Shown here: positions 1-6,184 of the stretch, piece by piece
How the letters are laid out: each line of letters opens with the position of its first letter
Numbering within the stretch: position 1 is the stretch's first letter
Assembly: GCA_937926195.1 (NCBI GenBank)
Contig: CALEXZ010000048.1
Coordinates: 1-11,843, forward strand
Length of the DNA stretch: 11,843 bases
Reading direction: 5' to 3'
From: an uncultured Actinomyces sp.
GTDB lineage: Bacteria; Actinomycetota; Actinomycetes; Actinomycetales; Actinomycetaceae
Position numbers and translations under genes: made by a program
The notes under the pieces: model-generated
The model's database searches: none
What the model was told of the DNA's origin: nothing
What the model saw: the letters and a program-made list of their open reading frames with translations, nothing else

Positions 1-2
1 CC

Positions 3-1001
3 ATGAGCATCCTCGTTGCCGGTGGCGCCGGCTACATCGGCGCCCACGTCGTCCGTCTTCTTCTTCAGCGCGGCGAGGAGGTGATCGTTGTCGACGACCT
101 GTCCTACGGCAGCCCGGAGCGGGTGGAGGGCGCCACCGTCGTCGAGCTCGACGTCGCCTCCGGCGAGGCCCCGAGCGTCCTTGCCGACCTCATGGAGCGC
201 CGCGAGGTCACCGCCGTCATCCACTTTGCTGCCCGCAAGCAGGTCGGCGAGTCCGTGGCCCGCCCCTCCTGGTACTACCAGCAGAACGTCGGCGGCCTGG
301 CGAACATGCTCATCGCCATGGAGCAGGCTCGCGTGGACCAGATGATCTTCTCCTCCTCCGCCGCCGTCTACGGCATGCCGCCCGTGGAGACGGTGTCCGA
401 GGACATCGACTGCCACCCCATCAACCCCTACGGCGAGACCAAGCTCATCGGGGAGTGGATGATGGCCAACGCCGAGCGCGCCTGGGGCCTGCGCTGGGCG
501 GGACTGCGCTACTTCAACGTCGCCGGGGCCGGCTGGGACGACCTGGGGGACATGGCGACCCTCAACCTCATCCCCATGGTCCTCGACCGCCTGGCGCGGG
601 GCGAGACCCCCAAGATCTTCGGCACGGACTACCCGACGCCGGACGGCACCTGCATCCGCGACTACATCCACGTGCGCGACCTCGCCACCGCCCACATCAG
701 CGCCCTGGACTACCTGGCCTCCGGCAACGACATGGAGGAGCACGTCTTCAACGTCGGCACCGGCCAGGGCGCGAGCGTGCGCGAGGTGGTGGACCGGTGC
801 ATCGCCGCCACCGGCCTGGACGTCACCCCCGAGGAGCTCGACCGCCGCGCCGGGGACCCCCCGCAGCTCATCGGCGACGCCTCGCGCATCACCCGGGTCC
901 TGGGGTGGCACGCCGAGCACGACCTCGACGACATCGTCTCCTCCAGCTACAGCGCCTGGCAGGCGGACCCCAACCGTCCGCACTTCGCTCCGCGCGACTG
1001 A
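3..1001 (+). CDS. galE: UDP-glucose 4-epimerase
   Basis: Interconverts UDP-glucose and UDP-galactose in the cytoplasm, supplying UDP-Gal for cell-wall or surface glycans. The 332-residue protein has the length of family members. An NAD-binding Rossmann motif GGAGYIG sits at residues 7-13. The short-chain dehydrogenase catalytic set is visible as SSSAAVYG (117-124) and YGETK (143-147, Tyr143 and Lys147). FNVAGA (171-176) and RDYIHV (219-224) are typical of extended SDR epimerases. The ATG at 3 puts the glycine motif at the usual distance from the N-terminus, so the start is probably right, but only two bases lie upstream and no ribosome site can be judged. A long hairpin follows the stop, so this is the last gene of its transcript. 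Specificity for UDP-GlcNAc rather than UDP-Glc cannot be excluded from sequence alone. Confidence 0.93.
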   Translation: MSILVAGGAGYIGAHVVRLLLQRGEEVIVVDDLSYGSPERVEGATVVELDVASGEAPSVLADLMERREVTAVIHFAARKQVGESVARPSWYYQQNVGGLANMLIAMEQARVDQMIFSSSAAVYGMPPVETVSEDIDCHPINPYGETKLIGEWMMANAERAWGLRWAGLRYFNVAGAGWDDLGDMATLNLIPMVLDRLARGETPKIFGTDYPTPDGTCIRDYIHVRDLATAHISALDYLASGNDMEEHVFNVGTGQGASVREVVDRCIAATGLDVTPEELDRRAGDPPQLIGDASRITRVLGWHAEHDLDDIVSSSYSAWQADPNRPHFAPRD

Positions 1002-1009
1002 GCACCCCC

Positions 1010-1055
1010 GACGACGGCGGCCGGCCACCCCCACGGGTGGTCGGCCGCCGTCGTC
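1010..1055. terminator. Long hairpin terminator between convergent galE and LCP genes
   Basis: Two 21-base arms (1010-1030 and 1035-1055) are complementary around a 4-base loop, CCAC. The single non-Watson-Crick position is a G-U wobble in the + strand RNA and would be an A-C mismatch in the - strand RNA, so the structure is slightly better for galE. It begins 8 bases after the galE stop and lies 17 bases from the stop of the convergent LCP gene, so it can serve both. There is no run of U after the stem, as is common for terminators in GC-rich actinobacteria. Confidence 0.85.
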
Positions 1056-1072
1056 TCACGGTCGGGTCGGGC

Positions 1073-2686
1073 TCAGGAGAGCTGGTTGAAGTCCTCGGTG
1101 GTGAGCGTGCCGTCACGCAGCGAGGCGAAGAAGTCGGGGGCTGTCGTGTCCTGGAGAAGGACGGCGCTGCCGATGTCCCCGGGCTCGTAGTCGAGCGACT
1201 CGATGGGCGGCGCCCCCGTCAGCCCGCTGCCCGAGGCGCTGCGGAAGGCCGAGAGCATGGCCGCCAGGTCGATGGTGCCCGTCTCCTGGTCGACCGTGAG
1301 CGTGGAGGCACCGGCCTCGACGAGCGCGTCCTGGCGGCTGAAGGACAGGAGCGTCTCACGGCTCATCGCCTCCGAGACGACGGCGGAGACCACCGCGCGC
1401 TGGCGCAGCGCCCGGCCGATGTCACCGGTCGGGTCCGACTTGCGCATACGCGCGTAGGACAGCGCCCGCTGGCCGTCCACGGTCTGGCACTCGCCGTCGG
1501 CGGTGTTCCACACGAGCCCCGAGTCGGGGTCGTCGACGTCGTAGTCCAGGCACACCTCGATGCCGTCGACCGCGTCGACGAGGGAGGTGACCCCGCCCAT
1601 GCCGACCTCGACGTAGTGGTCGATGGTCAGCCCGGTGAGGGCCTCGACCGTCGAGACGAGCAGCGGGGCGCCCCCGTAGGAGTAGGAGGCGTTGATCTTG
1701 TCCCCGCCGTACTCGGGGATCTCGACGTAGGTGTCGCGCGGCAGGGACACGAGGGCCGCCGTGCCGTTCTCGGCACGGTGCAGGAGCATGATCGAGTCCG
1801 CCCGCTCACCCTCGGTCTCGTCCTGGACGGCGCCGTCGGAGCGCGAGTCCGAGCCGACGATGAGCCAGGTCTCCCCGGCGGTGTCGGCGGCCCCGGAGAG
1901 CGCGTTCACACGGCCGATGGAGGTCTCCACCCGGTGGGCGAGCCACAGCACGCGCCCGCCGACGAGGGCGATGACGAGCACGAGCAGGAAGGCGATCCAG
2001 CGCAGCGGCCGGAGGCGGCGCCGACGTCGGGTACGCCCCCGGGGCGGCGCCACCGGCCCCTGCGGCTGGTAGGGCCCCTGCGGCTGGTAGGGCGCCTGCG
2101 GCTGGTAGGGCGCCTGCGGGGGGAGCTGGGCCTGCGCCTGCCACTGCGGGCGGCTCTGGGCCGGCATGACCCGGGTGTGGGGGACCGGCTCCGCGGCCGG
2201 TCGCTGAGCGGGCCGCACGGGCTGCTGGGCACCGTGCACGGAGCGTCGCACCGGGTAGGCAGCGGTCCCTCCGGCCGGGGCACCACCCGGGGGCGGGGGC
2301 GCACTGGAGGCGGCCAGAGGCGACCTCTCGGCCGCGGGCAGCATGCGGGTCGCCTCAGGGCTCGTGCGCGGGCCGTCGGAGGCCAGGGGGACGGCGGAGG
2401 AGCCCGTGCGCGCGTGCGAGCGGGTCGGTCCCGGTCGGCGCGGGCTTCCCGCGGAGCGCGGCGGCAGGGAGGTGGGGGCCTGACGGTGCTCAGCGGGCGG
2501 GCGCTGGGCCTGCGGGCGCGGCTCGCCCGCGGCCGCAGGAGAGGCGGCGGCCCCTCGGGCCTGGCCGTTGCGCGGGGCGGGCCCGCCGGTGGTCTCACGG
2601 CGCACCCGGCGAGGCCGTGAGGAGCCGGAGCCGGGGGTGAAGGCGGGAGGCAGGTCGCCAGGGTTGTTCGGGTTCACGTTCTGCAC
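1073..2686 (-). CDS. LCP (LytR-CpsA-Psr) family phosphotransferase with long proline-rich cytoplasmic N-terminus
   Basis: LCP enzymes move polyprenyl-phosphate-linked glycopolymers onto peptidoglycan, or in some actinobacteria onto protein, outside the membrane. Residues 1-218 are low-complexity and rich in Pro, Ala, Arg and Gln, ending in a basic stretch RTRRRRR just before one membrane helix (about 229-250). The extracellular LCP domain follows: GSDSR (278-282), Asp297, SLPRDTYVEIP (314-324, with Arg317 and Asp318) and YARMRK (411-416), then DIGRALRQR (422-430). These Arg/Asp residues bind the pyrophosphate and metal in the family. Cys379 and Cys400 could form a disulfide. The GTG at 2684-2686 is used here; a GTG three codons later is 10 bases after a GAGG and is equally possible. 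It lies 60 bp downstream of a second LCP gene with no clear terminator between, so the two are probably cotranscribed. Confidence 0.9.
   Translation of the reverse strand: MQNVNPNNPGDLPPAFTPGSGSSRPRRVRRETTGGPAPRNGQARGAAASPAAAGEPRPQAQRPPAEHRQAPTSLPPRSAGSPRRPGPTRSHARTGSSAVPLASDGPRTSPEATRMLPAAERSPLAASSAPPPPGGAPAGGTAAYPVRRSVHGAQQPVRPAQRPAAEPVPHTRVMPAQSRPQWQAQAQLPPQAPYQPQAPYQPQGPYQPQGPVAPPRGRTRRRRRLRPLRWIAFLLVLVIALVGGRVLWLAHRVETSIGRVNALSGAADTAGETWLIVGSDSRSDGAVQDETEGERADSIMLLHRAENGTAALVSLPRDTYVEIPEYGGDKINASYSYGGAPLLVSTVEALTGLTIDHYVEVGMGGVTSLVDAVDGIEVCLDYDVDDPDSGLVWNTADGECQTVDGQRALSYARMRKSDPTGDIGRALRQRAVVSAVVSEAMSRETLLSFSRQDALVEAGASTLTVDQETGTIDLAAMLSAFRSASGSGLTGAPPIESLDYEPGDIGSAVLLQDTTAPDFFASLRDGTLTTEDFNQLS
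2059..2119 (-). repeat. 18-bp in-frame tandem repeat in the LCP N-terminal tail
   Basis: Three full copies (2059-2076, 2077-2094, 2095-2112) and 7 bases of a fourth share an 18-base unit beginning CCTGCGGCTGG on the + strand. Copies 2 and 3 are identical and copy 1 differs at its last base. On the coding strand this gives a hexapeptide with core YQPQ followed by Ala-Pro or Gly-Pro, at about residues 190-211, close to the membrane helix. Because 18 is a multiple of 3, loss or gain of units changes tail length without a frameshift. Confidence 0.9.
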
Positions 2687-2746
2687 GCCTCGCTCGGTGG
2701 AGTCGGTTGACGGGCCGGTCCCGGGGCGGGCCGGGATCAGGGCAGG

Positions 2747-4030
2747 CTACTTCGTGAGGTCGTAGCAGGCAGCGACCGGGTCCTCGGTGGGTGTCGTGGC
2801 GCCCGGGTCCTCAGGCTGACCGGGCTGCTCCGGGGAGCCGGTCCCCTCCTCGCCGGTGCCCGTGCCGTCCGTGGGGGTGGGCGTGGAGCCGTCGCCCTGG
2901 ACGGTGACGGACTCGTCGGGCACCGGGGTGTCGTTGATGAGCGCCTCCCACACGGCCTGTGCCTCGCCGGAGGGCACGACGCGGTTCTCGTCGGAGGGCG
3001 CGACCATGTAGGGCATTGTCACAAAGCGCACGTTGTCCATGCCGATGGCGGCGATCGACTGCGCCAGGCCTGCGAGTGTCGGCAGCGAGCCGATGCCCGG
3101 GGAGGTCGTCAGCGTCGCCAGCGCGCTGCGGGCGAAGGAGTACAGGTCCGTGGCCGAGGTGAGCAGGTTCTTCTGCTGGGCGGTGCGCAGCATCGCTGCC
3201 ATGAGGTTCTGCTGGCGGCCGATGCGGTTGAGGTCCGAGGCGTCGCCGCCGACGCCGTGGCGCACACGCGCGTAGCTCACGGCCGTGGACCCGCCCATGA
3301 GGTAGCAGCCCGGCTCCAGCACGAGACCCGTGTAGTCGGGGTCGTCGATCTCCTCGTCGACATAGACCCGCACGCCCCCGAGCGCGTCCACCATGGTCGA
3401 CAGGCCGGCGAAGTCCACGACCATGTACTCGTCGATGAAGATGCCCGTCATCTGCTCGACCGTCTTGATGGTGCAGGCAGCGCCCGCCGCGACGGCCTCG
3501 GGCGCGGTGCTCTCACCCGCGCCGGTGGCGAAGGCCGAGTTGAACATGGTGTCGTACTGGGGGTCGGTCGAGGATCCGTCCGGCAGCGTGCACGAGGGGA
3601 TGTCGACGAGCGTGTCACGGGGGATGGACACGACCTCGATGCGCGAGCGGTCCGCGGAGAGGTGCATGATCATCGCGGTGTCCGAGCGGGCGACGGCGAC
3701 GTCCTCGCTGCCTTCGGAGCCGTCGACGTTGTTGCTGCCCGCGCGGGTGTCCGAGCCCATGACGAGGATGTTGACGGCGCGTCCCTCGTAGCTGTCGTCC
3801 ACGCCCTGCTCGCCGTCGGCGCGGGAGGGACGGTCGGTACCGACCATCGTCGCGACGTCGATGATCTCCACCTGGCTCTGCAGGTCGTAGTAGGTGATCG
3901 CCGCGAAGGACACGGAGAACAGCACGACGGACAGCAGGGCGAGCAGCACCCGGCGCCCGGTGCGGCGGGTGAGGTCCTGCGCGGCGTGCTGCGCGAGAGG
4001 TCGGAGCGAAGAGGGCACGAACGAAATCAT
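2747..4030 (-). CDS. LCP (LytR-CpsA-Psr) family phosphotransferase, four-cysteine type
   Basis: A membrane-anchored glycopolymer transferase whose catalytic domain is outside the cell. It has a short basic cytoplasmic N-terminus, one membrane helix (about 28-48) and the LCP domain: GSDTR (92-96), Asp117, SIPRDTLVDIP (135-145, with Arg138 and Asp139), and YARVRHG (253-259) followed by DLNRIGRQQ (266-274). Four cysteines (147, 186, 242, 422) all lie outside the membrane and could make two disulfides; disulfide-stabilised LCP proteins are known in Actinobacteria. Residues 372-417 are a Pro/Thr/Gly/Glu linker ending in the last cysteine. No SD precedes the ATG at 4030. A TATGAT box overlaps that ATG, and a GTG at codon 5 (4016-4018) lies 7 bases past the box, so the true protein may be leaderless and 423 residues long. 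It is divergent from the wbbL-like gene. Confidence 0.92.
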   Translation of the reverse strand: MISFVPSSLRPLAQHAAQDLTRRTGRRVLLALLSVVLFSVSFAAITYYDLQSQVEIIDVATMVGTDRPSRADGEQGVDDSYEGRAVNILVMGSDTRAGSNNVDGSEGSEDVAVARSDTAMIMHLSADRSRIEVVSIPRDTLVDIPSCTLPDGSSTDPQYDTMFNSAFATGAGESTAPEAVAAGAACTIKTVEQMTGIFIDEYMVVDFAGLSTMVDALGGVRVYVDEEIDDPDYTGLVLEPGCYLMGGSTAVSYARVRHGVGGDASDLNRIGRQQNLMAAMLRTAQQKNLLTSATDLYSFARSALATLTTSPGIGSLPTLAGLAQSIAAIGMDNVRFVTMPYMVAPSDENRVVPSGEAQAVWEALINDTPVPDESVTVQGDGSTPTPTDGTGTGEEGTGSPEQPGQPEDPGATTPTEDPVAACYDLTK

Positions 4031-4053
4031 AGGGAACGCGGCTGAGAGTTCAG
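4026..4053 (-). promoter_or_regulatory. Candidate promoter of the LCP gene pair
   Basis: On the - strand CTGAAC (4048-4053) and TATGAT (4026-4031) are separated by 16 bases, close to the sigma-70-type pattern. Transcription would begin at about 4018-4019, inside the conventionally called start and at the GTG of codon 5. This implies a leaderless message or a mis-called start. The -10 match is strong and the -35 match is moderate. Confidence 0.5.
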
Positions 4054-4069
4054 TGGGTATTGCTGCCCC

Positions 4070-4200
4070 CGTTGGTCACAGTCGGTGGCCTCCGGCTGTG
4101 CGAGCGGGCATTGTCGGGCCCCGTCCGGACCCTGCGGACGCACCTGCCAAGGAGGCCTCCGACGGCGCCCGTGTCGGCTACGATCCGCGTGTGACCAACG
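4070..4200. repeat. Inverted duplication of the wbbL leader and start in the divergent intergenic region
   Basis: The first ten bases of the wbbL-like gene, GTGACCAACG (4191-4200), occur exactly on the - strand at 4070-4079. A second block, GGAGGCCTCCGAC (4151-4163), recurs on the - strand at 4081-4093 with one mismatch. A shorter CGCAC block also recurs (4139-4143 and - strand 4098-4102), in the same order. In the left copy the second block and GTGACCAACG are 1 base apart. In the right copy they are 27 apart, and the extra bases contain the TACGAT box. Near the centre is a perfect 6-bp hairpin (arms 4122-4127 and 4135-4140). Confidence 0.75.
4179..4191 (+). promoter_or_regulatory. Candidate -10 box for a leaderless wbbL transcript
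   Basis: TACGAT (4179-4184) lies 6 bases before the GTG start at 4191, where a transcript would be expected to begin. No SD lies at a usable distance: the nearest, AAGGAGG (4149-4155), is 35 bases from the GTG. No convincing -35 box is visible. The same TACGAT hexamer appears upstream of the five-gene operon. Confidence 0.45.
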
Positions 4201-5063
4201 AAACCACCGGGACGATCCGGGTCGTGACCGTCGCCTACAACCCCGGTGACGAGCTCGACAGGTTCCTCGCCTCGGTGCCCGAGGCGACTGCGAGGAAGGT
4301 CACGCTCGTCATCGCGGACAACGGCACCGAGCACGGGCGCGTGGACGCGCTCGCGCAGCGCCACGGCGCCCGGGTTGTGACCGACGGCACCAACCTCGGC
4401 TACGGCGGCGGGGCCAACCTGGCGGCCGCCGACCTGAGCGAGGACTGGCTCGTCATCGCCAACCCCGACATCGTCTGGCGCCCAGGCAGCCTGGACCTCC
4501 TCATCGAGGCCGCCGAGGCGGATCCGACGGCGGGGTGCCTGGGCCCGCGCCTGCTCAACACCGACGGCACCGTCTACCCCTCCGGGCGCGCCCTGCCGAC
4601 CCTCGTGGGCGGGGCGGGGCACGCGCTGCTGTCACGACTGTGGCCCTCGAACCCCTTCTCCGCCGCCTACCACTCGCAGGGCGGCAACGACGCCCTGCGC
4701 GAGGTCGGGTGGCTGTCCGGTGCCTGCCTCCTCCTGCCGCGGAAGGTGTGGCAGGACCTGGGAGGCTTCGACGACGGCTACTTCATGTTCTTCGAGGACG
4801 TCGACCTCGGGGCCCGCGTGAGCCGGGCCGGGTGGCGCAATGTCCAGGTGCCGGACGCCGTCGTCATCCACGAGCAGGGAGCTTCTTGGAAGGCCCGCCC
4901 CGAGCGGATGATCCGGGCGCACCACGCCTCGGCCCGGCGCTACATGTCCGGCGTGTACGCCGCACCCTGGCAGGCGCCCCTGCGCTGGGTGGTCAGCGCG
5001 GGCCTGCGCCTGCGTGAGGAGATCGAGGTGCGCTCGGCCCGGCGGGCGGCTCGCCCGCGCTGA
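4191..5063 (+). CDS. wbbL: WbbL-like GT2 rhamnosyltransferase (cell-wall linkage unit)
   Basis: Probably transfers L-rhamnose from dTDP-rhamnose to polyprenyl-PP-GlcNAc on the inner face of the membrane, as WbbL does in mycobacteria. The 290-residue protein has a GT-A fold: AYNPGDELDRFLAS (15-28), ADNGT (42-46), GTNLGYG (66-72), the metal-site region NPD (91-93), WLSGACLL (174-181) and FFEDVDLG (200-207), where the acidic ED is the usual catalytic region. These segments and the spacing match my recollection of M. tuberculosis WbbL closely, including the ending APLRW followed by an Arg-rich tail. The GTG at 4191 is chosen because TACGAT lies 6 bases before it and the conserved N-terminus begins there; the frame is open further upstream but looks non-coding. 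The last 71 bp overlap the convergent DUF2304 gene. The rhamnose specificity is inferred from family resemblance. Confidence 0.85.
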   Translation: MTNETTGTIRVVTVAYNPGDELDRFLASVPEATARKVTLVIADNGTEHGRVDALAQRHGARVVTDGTNLGYGGGANLAAADLSEDWLVIANPDIVWRPGSLDLLIEAAEADPTAGCLGPRLLNTDGTVYPSGRALPTLVGGAGHALLSRLWPSNPFSAAYHSQGGNDALREVGWLSGACLLLPRKVWQDLGGFDDGYFMFFEDVDLGARVSRAGWRNVQVPDAVVIHEQGASWKARPERMIRAHHASARRYMSGVYAAPWQAPLRWVVSAGLRLREEIEVRSARRAARPR

Positions 5064-5412
5064 CGGCGGCCTCGCCGTCGGGCGCCTCCATGAGCGCGAT
5101 CCGGCGCGCCAGCCGCGTGACCTGACGCTCCAGGGCCGCGTTGCGCCGGAAGGCGGACAGCATCTGGGCCAGGAAGGCCACCGCCATGGCGTACAGCAGC
5201 AGGTCGGCACCGCGCCCGACGCCCAGGATGTTCGCCAGACGGGTCATGAGGCTCGGGGTGGCGATCGACACGACGGCGAAGGCAACGAAGGCCAGCGTCA
5301 CCAGACGCCTGGCCGCCTGGTGACGCGAGCCCCCCGGGACGCGGTAGATGAGCCAGCCGATGACCGCGACGGCGGAGATGAGAACGACCTGGATGATGAT
5401 CTGTGAGCTCAT
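4993..5412 (-). CDS. DUF2304 small membrane protein
   Basis: A 139-residue protein with three predicted membrane helices (about 4-23, 36-52 and 69-87), then a charged, probably coiled-coil segment (89-110) and a Gly/Pro/Ala tail. This matches DUF2304 proteins, which are commonly encoded beside GT2 glycosyltransferases. They are of unproven function and may anchor or assist the partner enzyme, as small membrane subunits do for dolichol-phosphate-mannose synthases; that role is inference. The ATG at 5410-5412 has a good AGGAG 8 bases upstream (- strand, 5420-5424). It starts 22 bp after the stop of the GT2 gene at 5435-6163, so the two form an operon. Its last 23 codons overlap the 3' end of the convergent wbbL-like gene. 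Confidence 0.85.
   Translation of the reverse strand: MSSQIIIQVVLISAVAVIGWLIYRVPGGSRHQAARRLVTLAFVAFAVVSIATPSLMTRLANILGVGRGADLLLYAMAVAFLAQMLSAFRRNAALERQVTRLARRIALMEAPDGEAAVSAGEPPAGPSAPRSPHAGAGPR
5042..5079 (+). terminator. Two small hairpins at the 3' end of wbbL (weak terminator candidate)
   Basis: Two perfect 7-bp stems stand in tandem. GCGGGCG and CGCCCGC (5042-5048, 5052-5058) enclose a 3-base loop. GACGGCG and CGCCGTC (5062-5068, 5073-5079) enclose a 4-base loop. They bracket the wbbL stop but lie within DUF2304 coding sequence on the other strand. No U tract follows. In DNA this GC-rich such stems arise by chance, so the assignment is tentative. Confidence 0.3.
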
Positions 5413-5434
5413 GCGTGCGCTCCTGCCCGGGCCC

Positions 5435-6163
5435 TCAGGAGAAGACCAGGTCGACGAGGATGTTGACGGAGTTCCACAGGGACTGGCCCTTGGACCGGGA
5501 GTAGTCGGTGTAGGTGATGTGCACCGGCTGCTCGGCCCACGCCAGTCCCGTCGCACCGAGCTGGCGCACGATCTCCGAGGCGTGCGCCATCCGGTTCTGA
5601 CGCAGCTGGACGCGCTCAAGCGCGTCACGGCGGATGACGCGCAGCCCGTTGTGGGCGTCGGTCAGGTGCATGCCCGAGCTGCGTGAGGACACGGCCGCAG
5701 CGGTGCGCAGCACCAGGCGCTTGGCCCAGCCGACCTGCGTCGAGCCGTCGAGGAAGCGCGAGCCCAGCACGAAGCCCAGGTCCTCGCGCCGCGAGCGCTC
5801 CACCATGGCGGCGGCGTCCTCGACCGAGTGCTGGCCGTCGGCGTCGAAGGTGACCACCCAGCGGGCGTCGGTGCGCTCCAGGGCGTAGGTGAAGCCCGTC
5901 TGCAGGGCGGCCCCCTGCCCGAGGTTGACCGGGTGCTGGACGACGACGGCGCCCGCGGCCGCGGCCTCGGCGGCCGAGCTGTCAGTGGAGCCGTCGTCGA
6001 CGGCGACCACGTGCGGGAAGACGCGGCGGGCCTGCTCGATGACGCCGCGCACCACCTGGGCCTCGTTGAAGAGGGGGACGACGAGCCAGGCGTCGTCGAT
6101 GACACCCGGCGCGCGCGAGGGGGGAGGCGTCGCGCCCGGGGCGTTGCTGCCGGTACCTGTCAC
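5435..6163 (-). CDS. GT2 glycosyltransferase, polyprenyl-phosphate sugar synthase-like (DPM1/GtrB type)
   Basis: Likely transfers a sugar from a nucleotide donor to a lipid carrier or acceptor at the inner membrane face. The 242-residue protein begins with about 24 disordered residues. The GT-A domain then shows VVPLFNEA (28-35), VDDGSTD (55-61), HPVNLGQGAALQTG (77-90), FDADGQH (106-112) with the metal-binding DAD, and LGSRFLDG (133-140). NGLRVIRRD (172-180) and YTDYSRSKGQS (218-228) are usual in the DPM1/GtrB-like group. It has no long C-terminal membrane helices; membrane attachment may come from the DUF2304 protein encoded 22 bp downstream. The GTG at 6161-6163 has no SD but lies 6 bases after GACACT, so it may be leaderless. 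The sugar cannot be told from sequence. Confidence 0.88.
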   Translation of the reverse strand: MTGTGSNAPGATPPPSRAPGVIDDAWLVVPLFNEAQVVRGVIEQARRVFPHVVAVDDGSTDSSAAEAAAAGAVVVQHPVNLGQGAALQTGFTYALERTDARWVVTFDADGQHSVEDAAAMVERSRREDLGFVLGSRFLDGSTQVGWAKRLVLRTAAAVSSRSSGMHLTDAHNGLRVIRRDALERVQLRQNRMAHASEIVRQLGATGLAWAEQPVHITYTDYSRSKGQSLWNSVNILVDLVFS

Positions 6164-6175
6164 CCCGGTAGTGTC
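6161..6175 (-). promoter_or_regulatory. Possible -10 box for a leaderless GT2 transcript
   Basis: On the - strand GACACT (6170-6175) ends 6 bases before the GTG start (6161-6163), and no SD is present. It fits only the minimal A-N3-T pattern of a -10 element and has no recognisable -35 partner, so confidence is low. Confidence 0.3.
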
Positions 6176-6184
6176 TCACGGCCG

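Noticed and set aside
455..2620. A 721-codon open frame on the + strand antisense to the LCP gene and running out of galE
   Set aside because: It is a high-GC shadow. Its protein is an Arg/Gly/Pro-rich string without a fold, while galE and the LCP domain have clear motifs in the other frames.
2687..2746. Possible terminator in the 60-bp gap between the two LCP genes
   Set aside because: Only a 5-bp GC stem can be drawn, which is expected by chance here; cotranscription is simpler.
4050..4079. Nine-codon - strand frame starting with the duplicated GTGACCAACG
   Set aside because: It has no SD and no promoter box at leaderless distance, so it is more likely a by-product of the duplicated block than a gene.
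3894..4190. Open frame upstream of and in frame with wbbL, extending back into the LCP gene
   Set aside because: The translation resembles no GT2 N-terminus and would overlap the divergent LCP gene. The conserved WbbL start is at the GTG at 4191.
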